This document shows positions 9,465-21,124 of a stretch of 64,000 nt of DNA, one piece after another. The notes beneath the pieces are model-generated. The model made no database searches. It saw only the letters and a program-made list of their open reading frames with translations, and was not told the origin of the DNA. The stretch's first letter is position 1, and each line of letters starts with the position of its first letter. This DNA comes from Diphasiastrum complanatum. Lineage: Eukaryota; Streptophyta; Lycopodiopsida; Lycopodiales; Lycopodiaceae. Where the stretch lies: positions 34,194,361 to 34,258,360 of the forward strand of contig CM055106.1 of the NCBI GenBank assembly GCA_029204225.1, read 5' to 3'. Both the position numbers and the translations under genes were made by a program.

Positions 9465-11165
9465 ATGGATTCAGGGGGACATGGACATGGACACAGCAAA
9501 TCTGACTCTCAAAGAGATACGGGTAGAGGAGACAGTGCAGAAAGCGGATTGCAATCTCAATTAGCACAGTATCAGGCCGAATCTAGAGCTTTGGGTGGTT
9601 ATGGTACGTCTTCCAGGCTTTCAGAACAGCAGGGATCGCAACTAAGCTCGGGTCCTTTAGCACAGGCTTTGGCTGCAATGGGGGGAGCAGGACCTTCACA
9701 GGTGGATACAGCAACTCTAGTTATGGCAGCAGGATTAGGTCAAGACTATGAACCGGAAGGACAACCACGAAGTGGCTCATTGGGAGGAATGATGGCCATG
9801 CCTATGCCGAGAGGGCAACAAGAAGGATCAAGCACAGGCCCACCTGAAGGAGGTCAGGTTCTTCCGGCAAAGAAACCTCCGCCCAAACGATCGTCCACCA
9901 AGGATAGACACACCAAAGTGGAAGGAAGAGGTAGGCGAATTCGCATGCCAGCAACGTGCGCTGCTAGAATCTTTCAGCTGACACGAGAGCTGGGCCACAA
10001 ATCTGACGGCGAGACGATCCAGTGGCTACTCTGTCGTGCCGAACCGTCCATTATAGCCGCAACAGGAACAGGAACAGTCCCAGCTCTAGCCATGTCAAGT
10101 GGAGGATCTCTCCCTGGCTCCAGCACAGGGTTGGGAGCATCAGCAGCGGGGCGGCTATCTCCACTCCATGGTTTAGGAGCTATGGGGTCTCCATCTGAAA
10201 CTCAATTGGCCAGTCATCGCCTGGAGCAAGTCCGTGGCCGCGGTGAGTGGGATGCAACAACTGTGGAAGAGAGAATGATGGAAGCTGGTAGAGCCATGGA
10301 GGCAAGCAGGAGATTAGGGTCAACGTCCATAGTTGGAGCAAGCGAAGGTGGGATGGGAGGGCAACACGACGTAATGGGCTTCCAGCACGAGGGATTACTG
10401 GGCAGCGCAGGAGATGTTGGAGAGGCAATCGAGAGTTCAGACAGCAAATTCAGGAAAAGGCCGCGGCCTGGCGGTTTAGCTCGGCTAAAAGATGATCCGG
10501 AGCCTGTGAGACCTCTTCTTCCAGCTTCAAGGCAGTCTCCTATGGCACAAGGTGTAGGTGGAGGATCAGGATTGATGCCTACTGCAATGTGGGCTGTAGC
10601 GCCAGCTGTAGCAGGAGTGTCGAGTAGTGGGCCTATGCCAGGCACCTTTTGGATGCTCCCTGTTAGTGCTAGCTCTTCCACACCTGGATTGATGACCGGC
10701 CCATCAGAGCAGATATGGACGTTTCCATCTGCAGGCCCCGCGGGAGCCATGTACCGGATGGCAGGCCCAGCAGGAGCATCGATTCAGCTGGGAACATCAG
10801 GAGGGTCTGGTGGAAATCTGTCTTCAACTAATCAAATGATGCCCCTAACGGCATCAGTTCTGCCCAGCGGGATGACGCTAATGCCAAGGATCAATCTGTC
10901 TGGTGGGATGGGTCTTGAATTGCAGGGTGGGCACATTGGACATCGCGTGCCTCTTGGATCGATGCTGCTGCAGCAATCGCAGCAGTTATCTGGAGCCGGA
11001 TTAGGTCTTGCAGGAGAGGGACATCTTGGCATGCTTGCAGCGCTAAATGCGTATAGTCGCAACTTGAATTCTGAGCAGCAGCACAATCATCAGCAGATGG
11101 GATCTGCACATCATCATCATCAGCAGCAGCAAGACAGTGGCGAAGATCCGACGAGTTCACAGTAA
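9465..11165 (+). CDS. TCP: Class I (PCF-type) TCP transcription factor
   Basis: Plant-specific DNA-binding regulator of growth and cell-cycle genes, acting in the nucleus as a dimer on GC-rich sites (family knowledge). The 566-residue single-exon frame starts at ATG 9465; the same frame is open 21 nt further upstream but has no ATG there. The TCP bHLH-like domain covers about residues 143-198. It has a basic stretch ([17 protein letters not shown]), helix I ([11 protein letters not shown]), a short loop (HKSDGE) and helix II ([11 protein letters not shown]). The short basic region marks class I rather than class II (CIN/TB1). The rest is Gly/Ser/Met/Gln-rich, with a His-Gly N-terminus and an HHHHQQQQ tail, as in TCP14/15-like proteins. 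The frame is intact and ends TAA at 11163-11165. It is the only clearly functional host gene here. Confidence 0.93.
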   Translation: MDSGGHGHGHSKSDSQRDTGRGDSAESGLQSQLAQYQAESRALGGYGTSSRLSEQQGSQLSSGPLAQALAAMGGAGPSQVDTATLVMAAGLGQDYEPEGQPRSGSLGGMMAMPMPRGQQEGSSTGPPEGGQVLPAKKPPPKRSSTKDRHTKVEGRGRRIRMPATCAARIFQLTRELGHKSDGETIQWLLCRAEPSIIAATGTGTVPALAMSSGGSLPGSSTGLGASAAGRLSPLHGLGAMGSPSETQLASHRLEQVRGRGEWDATTVEERMMEAGRAMEASRRLGSTSIVGASEGGMGGQHDVMGFQHEGLLGSAGDVGEAIESSDSKFRKRPRPGGLARLKDDPEPVRPLLPASRQSPMAQGVGGGSGLMPTAMWAVAPAVAGVSSSGPMPGTFWMLPVSASSSTPGLMTGPSEQIWTFPSAGPAGAMYRMAGPAGASIQLGTSGGSGGNLSSTNQMMPLTASVLPSGMTLMPRINLSGGMGLELQGGHIGHRVPLGSMLLQQSQQLSGAGLGLAGEGHLGMLAALNAYSRNLNSEQQHNHQQMGSAHHHHQQQQDSGEDPTSSQ

Positions 11166-12360
11166 TAGTAAAAAATTAAGCTGCTTGCCACCTCCTGGGA
11201 TCTGTGTGGGCGCGACAATGAACCTTCAGAATTTGCTTTGATTAGCTACAGAAGTCCTTCATCTGAATCAACAATATGGATCATGCGAATTCACTTAAGG
11301 AAGATCTTTTTAATTGCGTAATTAAGTTTCGCAATGAATACACAACTTTCAACTGTTGCATTTGCAGTGCAGAATCCTTGCTCCAAGCACTGGTTCAAAT
11401 AGATGGCATGCTGGCCCTCTGCCAATGAATCCAGCCAGTCATTTACTTTCCTTAAGTGTTTAACAAATTTACTTGGGACCATCATTGCAACACTCTATTA
11501 GACACAGAATAAACTGCTAAAATATAAACCGATTCTTAGTTTCCATGTTCAGGATCAAACCTAATGGCGGTCAGCTGCACTCTTGCAACTTCGAGCCCCT
11601 GGACCCAGCATACAGCCAATCTATCTTTTATGTACCCTACATCGCTTCTACTGTAAGGCGTACTTAACGTAAGTCTAAATCCTGTTATTGTTTGAGCCTC
11701 GGTCTCTGACAACATTACTATTTATTGGGCCAAATGGTCCACAGGCTATAGAATCATAGCTGAATGGTGAGTGGCTACTATTATAGATGTTCAATTTTGT
11801 GTTACTATTACAAGTGCTTAAATCTGCTTTAATAAGACTGTGAGACGAGCGTGTGTGTGGGAGGGTGTTTTTGGAGATGTTTTACCATTATCAGAGCTAT
11901 TGTAATTAGAGACTCGTGGTTGAGGACCACCCTTGTTTAGTTTCTTCATATCGTATATCAGAAATTGAAGTGCCCAATCCTATGTTCTAAAAGATTCTTA
12001 GCGCGAATTGGTGCCTCCTGAATATTGATTTGTGGTGGGTTTGATTGAACTTGGAAGAAGCGTATCCTGTTGTGATCATGGTTGCGTGGTTTTGGTAGCT
12101 TTATAATGTATAATTTTGCTTATGAAAGGAACCTTCCTTCTTGACTACAGACTGTTTAAAAAGACACAAAGTTTCTTTGGAGAAAGCAACCTTCAGGCTT
12201 GACTTTAAGCTGCTATCAACGACAAAGTGAGAAGTTTAACAAACTGCTCTTAATAAGGCCCCGGCAGCAAGAGGTTGTGAAATGTCTTGTTGTAGGGACA
12301 TGTAGCTTGCGGATCTTTGTATGTGTGCATGAAGGTTCATGCCATTGACGGTAGCAGCGA

Positions 12361-12361
<1 letters not shown>
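11166..12361 (+). other. TCP 3' flank / 3' UTR and spacer
   Basis: No coding sequence recognised. The first few hundred bases are the likely 3' UTR; an aataaa-type signal occurs near 11505. Minus-strand ORFs here are short and unrecognised. Confidence 0.4.

Positions 12362-12399
<38 letters not shown>
12362..12399. repeat. (CT)n microsatellite 1 of 3
   Basis: A CT run of about 38 bp. It is the first of three CT arrays within 650 bp downstream of the TCP gene. Confidence 0.95.
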
Positions 12400-12400
<1 letters not shown>

Positions 12401-12610
12401 CAAGGAGGATTTGTCCGTCCTTTGAGGAAGATTATTCCCATGTGGATCCATGTGTCCTTCCGATCCAATCATGTTGGTCTTGGACTGTGAGCAGCACAGC
12501 CCATACTCATGTTTTTCTTCACGGAAATACTCTTTTAAAATTTGTACCCAGCCGCTGCAGTTTCATTATCCTGCTATATCTTATGGGGGAGACTTTGACT
12601 GATCTGATTT

Positions 12611-12611
<1 letters not shown>

Positions 12612-12671
<60 letters not shown>
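12612..12671. repeat. (CT)n microsatellite 2 of 3
   Basis: A CT run of about 60 bp. It generates spurious Ser-Leu or Arg-Glu ORFs on both strands. Confidence 0.95.
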
Positions 12672-12673
<2 letters not shown>

Positions 12674-12938
12674 CATGTATGCACATGGAGAAGAGTCTGG
12701 CATCCTCTGTGGGCGGGCATCTATAATTCAAGTATTCAAGAAAAGCATTCCTCTTCTTCACATGGGTTGCTTGAACAAAAGGTACGTGGGCGAGGAGTTA
12801 AAACCTTCAAGCCCAGGTGAAGCAACAATAGGTTTAAGAACCCCTGGACGAACTATAGGTTTTCCAGATGTTGGATAAGCGACAGCTAATTGGAAAAAAC
12901 TATCAAAATGATGATCAACCGTTTGCTGAATGTCATAG

Positions 12939-12939
<1 letters not shown>

Positions 12940-13008
<69 letters not shown>
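12940..13008. repeat. (CT)n microsatellite 3 of 3
   Basis: A CT run of about 69 bp. ORFs crossing it (12758-13165) are artefacts of the repeat. Confidence 0.95.
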
Positions 13009-13011
<3 letters not shown>

Positions 13012-14556
13012 CTGGGGTCTTCCTCGAAGTTATTATTTAGTCTTTGTAAGTATTTTACATGGCACATGGCAGACATTTTCCCAACTGAATAACGGGTACA
13101 TGACTTCTGTCAATGAGATCATTTCTTTTGTGAGTGATTGCTTAACTGACTGGCTAGATTGTTAAACACTAGAGTAAAAACCTTATTCTTGAAGGCAATA
13201 ACATAATAACCAGACTCAAGACACCAGATTCTGACAAACAATGCCTTATGAGAAAGGCATCCATAATCCTGCTTTGGTTAATCTAGTCTCAAGTATAAGC
13301 TCTCAAAACCTCCAATGATCAATCGGATTCTGGGCCTGAAAGTCAACTCCCACTGTCCTTTGGGAAATTTATCGTATGAGCGCACATACTTGATGGATAA
13401 TGATGATGTAATTTGGATGTCAGTTTATTGATATCTCGATCCTAATCTGCCTTGCTTAATTCCCAGATCCAAATCGTTTTAACAAAAGTATAATATACCA
13501 GTGCATGATAGAAATAATGCAATGTACTGCATGGATTGCATTGCAAGAATAATTATGTACTGCATACGTCGCGGTGCACAAACCATAACTGTGTAGCAGC
13601 TATTGGCAAGATCGTACATTTTGTGATCCCTGGGCCGAGGCCAAACACCCACGATGCACCCCGTTGCACTATGTGACTCCTATAGGACTAAATTTCATTT
13701 TTCGCCACTCTTTACTAATCTCAGAGAACTATGGGGCAAAGTTGAAATATGCCGGCATTTGCAATTTAAAGCTAGGAAACTGTGGATCAAGAACTGTGAT
13801 CTCTTGTGACTCATGATTCATAAGCATTTGCCACTGAGCTTAAGAATTCAGCTCTTCAAAGTGAAAACTGCACAATGCATGCATTCATAATCTTGTCATA
13901 TTATCAATAAGATATGTTGGGTTGCTTACGAAAAGCTACAATGTGAATGGTGAGAATCTAGGATCTAGATTCATAGCATCTTTCTAACTAGCAATATAAC
14001 GTTTTTATTAAGATGAATGTTAATCATCTCCAGTAGTATCAAAGTATTCCATTACACTTCACTTGGACATTTTGTATCTACTACCATGTACTCGGTGACA
14101 TGGAAAGATTCCATGCGCTTGCTTGTTCAAACTTTTGTTTATAATGAGGCGATCGGATTCCTCCAGAATTGTCAAATTCATTAATACATGGTTGTTTTCC
14201 TTTTATCACTACTTTTGTAGTGGAGAAAAGGTGACTATGGGTTGGCAAGCCTCCGAAGTCGCTGATGAGATGTAGACACGGTCAGATCATGGAAGATTCA
14301 TGAAATCGCACATTATTATAGAATTCGCAGCAACCACCAATCATTGTAGCTTGCTTGTAATTGGGTTCAGCGATTTCAGCCATAGCTCCTGTCTAGCATT
14401 GAGAACTAGCTGGAAGCGATATAACCCCACTTTCTACAAATCTGGCCAGCATCCAATTATCACTGTATATAGCATGTATCCGGTCCTGATAAGGCAAGCG
14501 AAACGTTAAGTAGACTGGAAGTCTCAAAGAAAAAGAACCACCTTGATGCATTTATC

Positions 14557-14602
14557 AATAGTAAACTCATAAGAACGTTAATAGTAAACTCATAAGAACG
14601 TT
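14557..14602. repeat. Perfect 23-bp tandem duplication
   Basis: The unit beginning aatagtaaactcataag is repeated exactly at 14557-14579 and 14580-14602. This looks like a recent slippage or fill-in duplication. Confidence 0.85.
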
Positions 14603-16147
14603 GATGACAAAGAAAAATAATTCCGCCAGGGGAAGTTGGTACCCGCCATAATTGCTAGATAGCCAAGTGTAGCGTACTTTTTTGTCTTTTGCAGCTGGTA
14701 TTTAGCAATTTGGTCATAGCATAAACTTTCATGCTGAAAAGTAGGATGTTATATTATCAAAATCTTATCTTGAGTCTTGACCTCGACCAGCTCGCTCCTC
14801 CCTTACCATGAAAAGATGACCTTTTTCTAAATAAGGTTGCATGAAGTCATGTATTGTATTCAAGTATTGTCGGTAGGTCTGTATATAAACACTTTAATTA
14901 GTCTAGTTTCCATAGGCATGATTTTGACCATGTAAAGATACATTATGTCATAATCTAAAAACTTGCTAGAGTCTAGTCCTGCAATTAGTGTTGGACTAGC
15001 TAGAAGAGGTCAGGAGTTCGACTTCAATCCACCACACCAACAAGGACCTATAAGAGGAAAACTTGCTGTAGTCCAATGTAGATTCTTTTTTTCTCTTGTT
15101 AACATAGACTATTTGGATGAGATGAATGAATCCCGTTCTAGAGAAGCTTAAATCCTTGACGTAAGATATGTTAATCAACATCCTTGAAAATTCTTAAGAA
15201 ACACAATTTACAGAAAAATATGCTGGGTCCCTTCTCAAAGAATGCCTACAAGGCCCCATGAATCATGATCCATCCATCAGCAGCCAACCTGCTCCTGCTA
15301 CTTTTTGCTTTTATGATTTGACACCCCTCCAACAGATGCTCAGAAAATTGTTTTTTTCCCACCCTCAACAGCCTTTTTGGTAAGATTCTGCAGCAGCTAG
15401 TCATTGCTTTGCTGGACATGGAACATCACAACCATATGAAAATCTCACTAACACCACCAAGAAAAAGTGATCCTTCCATTTGTGAGATGAAGTTTGAACC
15501 TCTGATGGGTTCCAAATTGAACCTGCCCAACCCATGTGGTTGATCAATCCCCAGAGCTTTCAGAATCTAATTCAAAAGCCAGATAAAAAATAAAATCCAT
15601 TTCAATATTATGGTGTGTGCCATGTTCCACGAAGGGGTATGACGTATTAAATAAATAAGCCAAGAAGCGAAATCATAACAGAATCAACCTTTTCTTAATA
15701 ATGCTGAGTGTTGTACTACTTAAAAAGCAATTTTTTCGCAAGATGTGCTCCTCCTCCCACATGAGTGCTGCTGGGCCCTGACTCACTGACTTGGACAGAG
15801 ATGGGATCTTTCTATTTCTCTCCCCCAGACCTGGCATTTGCAGGCAGCTACAATGCAGGTGGAAGGCCTATTCACCTTTCAAAGAGAAAAGTAAATCATT
15901 TCAGCAAAGTGTCAATTGAAAGGCAAAACAAAAAATTACCCATCTGTTTTGAAAAAGCCAAATTTTATACAATATCAAAAATTTCAAAGAATTCCCTCTA
16001 CAGGTTACAATTACAATGTTTTTACGTTTTATATTAAAAAGGTAAACTTGAAACCACTGCACGTCAATTTGAAAGTTAGTAGTGCCTAATGTGGGGCAGG
16101 TATATATGTATGGTTGATGGTGCCAAATGGCTGATCACCCAACTTGC

Positions 16148-16724
16148 CACGTGGGACCTCACGGGGCCATTATATCACTCTTCTGGCCTGCAGGATAAGG
16201 AGTGAAAAAGTGGTGCCACGTGGACACCAGTCTGTGGATTCGAACTATTGAGGTGAGGTACGGACCCTCTGACACATCACCCCCCCCCAAAAAAAAAAAA
16301 AAAAACTTAATAAAAGTGTCAAACTAATCTTATAAAAAACCCACATACTTATTGTGGAATCTATAAATGGTTAAAATAAACCCTAAAACCTTAGATTTAT
16401 AACTAAAAGCAGCTGATTTTGAGCCATATAAAAAACCTATAAATCTAAAATAGAGCGATAAAAAAATGAATTTCAGCAATTGGGATGTTTGTATGTCATT
16501 TTTTGGTGAGCACTGGTGCTACTACCTGCCATGGCCATTGACTAGTAAGCCTCCACATCTTCTCGTTATAATGTGATCATGCAAATTAGATGTGAAATAA
16601 GTAAGTGCTCAAAGAGACAATAGGCTATAGCTTAAGTGAGGGGCTGACCCCATGTTTGGCTGTCACGTTTTAGGCTCTCATTAAAGATTGCAACTTATTA
16701 GGGATTGCACCACAGTGGCACGTG
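16148..16724. promoter_or_regulatory. Three CACGTG (G-box) motifs
   Basis: CACGTG cores lie at 16148-16153 (gccacgtggg), 16217-16222 (gtgccacgtggac) and 16719-16724 (ggcacgtgt). The first two have the CCACGTGG context of bZIP/ABRE-type sites. No host gene start is visible nearby, so they may belong to a decayed promoter or to the LTR that follows. Confidence 0.35.
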
Positions 16725-16959
16725 TAATGTCTATGTAGCACTGGCCCCATCCATTGGATGGAGTGCAAGCAAGAGGGTGTAGTCGGGTGCAAATATAATG
16801 CACTCCTTAGGTGTGTCCCTCAGGTTTCCCTTCACCATCCTAAAATTTTGAAGGGAAGTTGATTCTTACAAACACAATAACGATCTTAATTTGGTAAGTA
16901 TACCTATCATAATTACAAATTTCTTCTCAAGGTAAAAGTTATCGGTTTTTAGGAAGTCA

Positions 16960-17788
16960 ATATTCGGGCAAATTCCACTTGTATTTTCCAAATTAATGGG
17001 ATTGCTACTTGGGCTCTACATGGGCAGCCTTCTTGCTTATTTAAGGGCCCCCCTCTCTTGTGAGGGAGCTTTGAATGTATTGTCAAGTTCTCTTAAGTGA
17101 ATAAAGAAGATCTTCCACTAGTTCTTGATGGTTGCTAAGCTCCTTGTTCATGGCAATGTTCTTGAGTGAAATTCCTATGAGCATGCTTTGATTTCCTTTG
17201 TGTTTGTGGATTAACTAGATTTCTTGCTTACTCTCTTGCTTTTAGTTGTAGATTGGATTTCATTTCTTGTTTGTGGATTAATGTAGGAATCAGCATTCAA
17301 GTAAACTAAATAGGCTGGATTTATGGTGTAGATCTTGCATATTTTCTTACATTCTAGTTCTTGATTGTTCTTGGGCATTCTAAGCATCAATAAATGGGTG
17401 TTTCTTGATTCTTGGACTACTAGAGTGCTGTTAGGAATCTAGTTTTCTTGTTTCTTATTTCTTGTTCCTTGCTGAGTGGTTTAATCTTGTCATTGTTTGC
17501 TCCCTGATTTTTAGTAGATAGATTGTAAATTGCTCCCTGATTCAGAACGTTCATTCATATTGAGCTAGGACTGGTTGCATGGCTTGTTTATGCATGTAGC
17601 TGAGTAACAAATATGTCTCTCCCCTCTGATAGGCTGGGGAATACTCAGTGTAATATGAGAATACGCTTATGCTTGGAAACCGTTCTAATAAGAAGGCCAA
17701 ACCGTAAGAACTGTAATCTACAGAAGTAACAAAGAAGAAGGAACGGTAAAGAAAACCGTGTTCACAGATCTAGTGAAATCTGTGAATA
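16960..17788 (+). repeat. TE2 LTR-like region
   Basis: Parallel to 59100-59560: both contain ttgcttatttaag, the stretch taggaatcagcattcaagt with aactaaataggct, and cattctagttcttgat in the same order. It ends just before the primer site. The 5' limit could not be fixed. Confidence 0.6.
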
Positions 17789-17803
17789 TTTGGCGCCATT
17801 CCA
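17761..17803 (+). other. TE2 hairpin and divergent primer binding site
   Basis: ttcacaga (17761-17768) and tctgtgaa (17779-17786) form a perfect 8-bp stem. Four bases later comes tggcgccattcc (17791-17802). This is close to the tRNA-Asp primer site seen in TE3 (tggcgccgttgcc), with two mismatches. Confidence 0.5.
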
Positions 17804-17909
17804 CAACTACATATACACTAAACCAAGCCACACCATTCCCATCTGTGCTGCAAAACCATCGCTCTAAGGTCTCCCACACATTCATTAAAGAGCCCGCCAC
17901 TTTGATCCT

Positions 17910-18800
17910 GACCAACGTGCAGTTCAGTTCTCGACCGAGGCTTCACGCTCCTAACCAAGCTGAGCTCCACGACTTTCGTCTGGACCGGACCACTACACAC
18001 CAACTCTCGACCGAGCCACTACTAAAAAAAAACCTGCCATGTCTTGAGTTCCACCTCAGCCGACGCTCATTGATTAGATCTCGACCGAGCCTTCACAGAC
18101 TTTTCGTCGCAACTCAACCAGTACTTTCTGTTTAGATCTCGATCGAAGGCTTTCTGTTAAATCTCAACTGGAGCCCATCACTCCCTTCTCAACCGAAGCA
18201 CTTGCTTAAATCTCAACTGGAGCCAAAGGCTTCTTGTTAAATCTCAACCGGAGCCCATCACTCCCATCTCAACCGAAGCACTTGCTTAAACCTCAACCGG
18301 AGCCGAAGGCTTCTTGTTAAATCTCAACCAAAGCCTTAAGTCCTGATCTCGACCAAAGGCCTCACTTAAATCTCAACTGACAGCCTCTTTGAAATCTCAA
18401 CCAGAGCCGCAACACTCCTTCAAATCTCGACCAGAGCCGAAGCGCTCTGTCTACAACCAATAGCATTCCAACCCCATACACCATTGCACCGTAGTAACCG
18501 CCATCACCGCACCAGATAGCAACTAACCGACCGCACCAGATAGCAATTGACCGCAATCACCGCAATAGATCGCAACTGACCATCATCACCCTCAATAGAT
18601 CGCAACTGACCATCATCACCTGCAACAGACAGCATTCAACCACAAACCGATCACACACTGACTGCATTCGTAGTGCCCGCATTCAACCACAAACAACCGC
18701 ATTCCAGCTACACAACCGTAATTCATAATAGACCGCATTCAACCATTCCACCGCATTCAGCCATATCAACTGCAAACTGGTCGCATTGCACTCGCATCCA
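17910..18800 (+). repeat. TE2 leader: two families of degenerate tandem repeats
   Basis: From about 17910 to 18440 the motif atctcaaccg(g/a)agcc recurs many times. An 80-bp higher-order unit is seen at 18161-18240 and 18241-18320. From about 18490 to 18800 a second family (accgcaatagatcgcaact, cattcaaccacaaac) takes over. The region lies between the primer site and gag and is C/A-rich with no coding signal. Confidence 0.75.
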
Positions 18801-18907
18801 CCATGGAATCGTAGCAACCGCATTTCCAAACATACTATCCAACGAATTAAGTTACCAATGAGTCCAAGAGGCCTATTTCCACAATCCTAAGGTACTCTAC
18901 AGTTCTT

Positions 18908-20209
18908 ATGGATCGTCCCTATGATCCGAATTCCATAGAGGACTATCCACCAGAGATGGTCTCCCCATCCACCAAACAAGCTCGATTTCATCGATATTCT
19001 AGGATGACATCCCAGGTCCAAGAGCCATCCACCAACCCATTCAACAGATGGGAATCCATGCGTTTTAAAGCTCCATATGATCGACCACATTTTCATGCAG
19101 CCGAATCTTCACATGCACGAGCTCACTTAAACAGAGCTTTTGCAAATAATATTCTGCGTACTGAAAAACGTACTCCAAAGCTAGATTTACCTAAGTACGA
19201 CGGTAACACTGATCCTCAAAGATTTCTTCAAGTCTTTGAGAATGCATGTGATGTCTATGGCGAGACATCACCAGACGCCATGGTACAGCTCTTCTCGATG
19301 ACCATGATCGATCGAGCACAAGAATGGTTTTTTAACCTTGATCGTGAAGATAAACGAGATTGGTCACTCTTGAAGGAGGCATTTATCAAATGCTTCAAGC
19401 CATTTCGCTTGATTGAAAGTCCTTTTGTCAAGCTCAGTAATATCAAAATGACAAAAGACGAGAACGTACGTGACTACATTGAACGATTTAAAAGATTAAA
19501 AAGTCAAGTACAAGAACAAACCACTGAGTATATGCTCATAATTTGGTTCCTCGTTGGACTCCCACGATGGATACGACGTGAGCTTTGCTCCAATGATGAA
19601 TATACATCATTGAAACAAGCCATGTCTGATGCCATTCGGGAAGAAGATGAGGGCTCAGATGTTGATGAGCCACGTGAACGAAGAGCACATCGTGCTATCC
19701 AAGAAGCTCGACCAAACGAGAAAACACGAGAACACTTGTGGAAAACACAGATGGAGTTGCTCAACCATCAACACCAACAACAGATGGAGAAACTCACGAA
19801 AGAGTTTCAAAATACTCTTAAGTCTATCCAGAATTTGATGCCAGGTCAGTTACCCACTGGCCAAATCCACCATAGACGAGAGAACACACGGTGCCCTCAT
19901 TGTCGAGGTGCCTACACTGGCAATGAATGCCCTTCATACCAGCCAATCCTAGATACTTCATTGATCAAATGTGACATCTGCGGCTTTATGGGACACACAT
20001 CACTTTATTTCTATTATAACCCAAGGAATCAGCCTCAAAACCAGTCAGGGGGACATTATCAACCTCCTCGACAACCGTTTGTTTCACATAACCAACACAC
20101 GCACTACCAACCACGAAACAATCAAGTCCATATACAAGAGTTGCACAGACAACCTAGATATGAACCTCAACCACAGTTGGCGCTCTTAGGACCACCTCCA
20201 AGAGGATAA
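18908..20209 (+). CDS. TE2 gag polyprotein (nucleocapsid precursor)
   Basis: Intact 433-codon frame from ATG 18908. Residues about 95-240 are a plant retrotransposon gag (capsid-like) domain: LDLPKYDG, the W-x-F/L block around AQEWFFNL, and IIWFLVGLPRWIRREL. A charged Lys/Gln-rich helix (about 280-310) follows. Two degenerate zinc knuckles come next (CPHCRGAYTGNEC lacks the His; CDICGFMGHTSLYF lacks the last Cys), with a Gln/Asn/His-rich tail. A third knuckle with the first Cys lost (FICGETGHFMVNC, about 20455-20492) lies downstream in another frame. It would assemble the virus-like particle and bind element RNA. It is clearly related to the TE3 gag at 22780. Confidence 0.8.
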   Translation: MDRPYDPNSIEDYPPEMVSPSTKQARFHRYSRMTSQVQEPSTNPFNRWESMRFKAPYDRPHFHAAESSHARAHLNRAFANNILRTEKRTPKLDLPKYDGNTDPQRFLQVFENACDVYGETSPDAMVQLFSMTMIDRAQEWFFNLDREDKRDWSLLKEAFIKCFKPFRLIESPFVKLSNIKMTKDENVRDYIERFKRLKSQVQEQTTEYMLIIWFLVGLPRWIRRELCSNDEYTSLKQAMSDAIREEDEGSDVDEPRERRAHRAIQEARPNEKTREHLWKTQMELLNHQHQQQMEKLTKEFQNTLKSIQNLMPGQLPTGQIHHRRENTRCPHCRGAYTGNECPSYQPILDTSLIKCDICGFMGHTSLYFYYNPRNQPQNQSGGHYQPPRQPFVSHNQHTHYQPRNNQVHIQELHRQPRYEPQPQLALLGPPPRG

Positions 20210-20497
20210 CAAGATCTAGGAGCAAAAAAACATAGAAATCCTTGAGAGTTTGCACAGACACGTCTTGTTGAAAACTCCTACGATCACTCCTATCATCAAG
20301 ATACAACACTTCCATCTGTTAGTTCTCAACATTATCAAACAACTCGTGCTCGTGCAAACTGGATGAGTATTTCACACCACCAGAAAATCCAGCACAACTA
20401 GCCATCCAAGATGGTTATGCTATTGCCACAGGCCCAATGAGCAACCGCTACTTTATTTGTGGTGAAACAGGACACTTCATGGTTAATTGTAAAGTTA

Positions 20498-21124
20498 ACC
20501 CTCACTAACCCTGAGAAGCTCTCCGAAGCAGCCAAACGCTCAATGATCGGCCTATTTGAAGCGAGCTACCATATGCATTGGTTGGTAAGCCAATATCAAA
20601 TGCTCGAGAACAAGGTTCAGTTCCAGGACCAAGAAATTGTGCAACATCAGAGGCTGGCCAAAGAGAAAGAAAAAGAGACAGTGGAAATCAAGTTCGTGAT
20701 GGCCGGACAAAAGACCACTCTAGAAGAGGTCCAGCAACAACTGAAGCACCAGATGGTCCAGATCGACCAAGTACGAGACGAATCATGGGGTGCAATGACA
20801 GTCGATGCCCCTCTAGTCAAGCCCGATGATATACAATTTCAGGCCCCACAGGCCTCAGCCATCCGGATGGAAAAGTACATGCGGCTGCTCCGAGAACGGG
20901 AAGCCGAGAAATTTTTTTTTGAAAATATTGTGGCCAAGCAAGAAAAGATCATCCTGGAGTTCCAAAAACAACTAGAAGACACAACGAAGGCCCTGCAGCA
21001 AGTCTTGGACAAGGTGAACCAGTTGTGGGACACGACGTGCAAGGCCCAAGTAGGCGCTCATTCGAAGAAACCATGGGACGATGATGGAAATGATGGAGCA
21101 GGAAATCAGGACAGGCAAACTTGA
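20498..21124 (+). CDS. TE2 accessory coiled-coil ORF (function unknown)
   Basis: Open frame of about 200 codons following the gag remnants; the first in-frame ATG is at 20543. The product is Gln/Glu/Lys-rich with heptad-like spacing over two segments (about residues 15-90 and 120-190 from 20498). It ends with an acidic tail (WDDDGNDGAGNQ). I recognise no enzyme domain. Its place suggests an accessory protein encoded downstream of pol, with pol itself deleted. A coiled-coil ORF also follows integrase in TE4, so this may be a shared module. Coiled coil is judged by eye only. Confidence 0.45.
   Translation, partial: TLTNPEKLSEAAKRSMIGLFEASYHMHWLVSQYQMLENKVQFQDQEIVQHQRLAKEKEKETVEIKFVMAGQKTTLEEVQQQLKHQMVQIDQVRDESWGAMTVDAPLVKPDDIQFQAPQASAIRMEKYMRLLREREAEKFFFENIVAKQEKIILEFQKQLEDTTKALQQVLDKVNQLWDTTCKAQVGAHSKKPWDDDGNDGAGNQDRQT

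Larger units (their letters stand above)
13010..16900. other. Spacer without recognisable genes
   Basis: AT-rich single-copy-looking DNA. No ORF of more than 90 codons resembles a known protein on either strand. It contains a 23-bp tandem duplication, three CACGTG motifs and a C/A homopolymer junction near 16281-16305. A weak tRNA-like pair of boxes lies near 14990-15035. Confidence 0.55.

Noticed and set aside
10180-11160. Several long minus-strand ORFs inside the TCP gene
   Set aside because: Antisense shadows of a GC-rich coding exon with no recognisable protein.
12758-13165. ORFs with long Ser-Leu or Arg-Glu runs
   Set aside because: Produced by the CT microsatellite on either strand.
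14963-15060. Possible second SINE or tRNA (gttggactagctagaag ... gagttcgacttc)
   Set aside because: The two boxes are too close together for a tRNA head, there are no TSDs, and it does not align with the clear SINE copies.
17910-18800. Possible CRISPR-like array (regular short repeats)
   Set aside because: Repeats are degenerate, there are no constant-length unique spacers, and the region is a retrotransposon leader in a plant genome.
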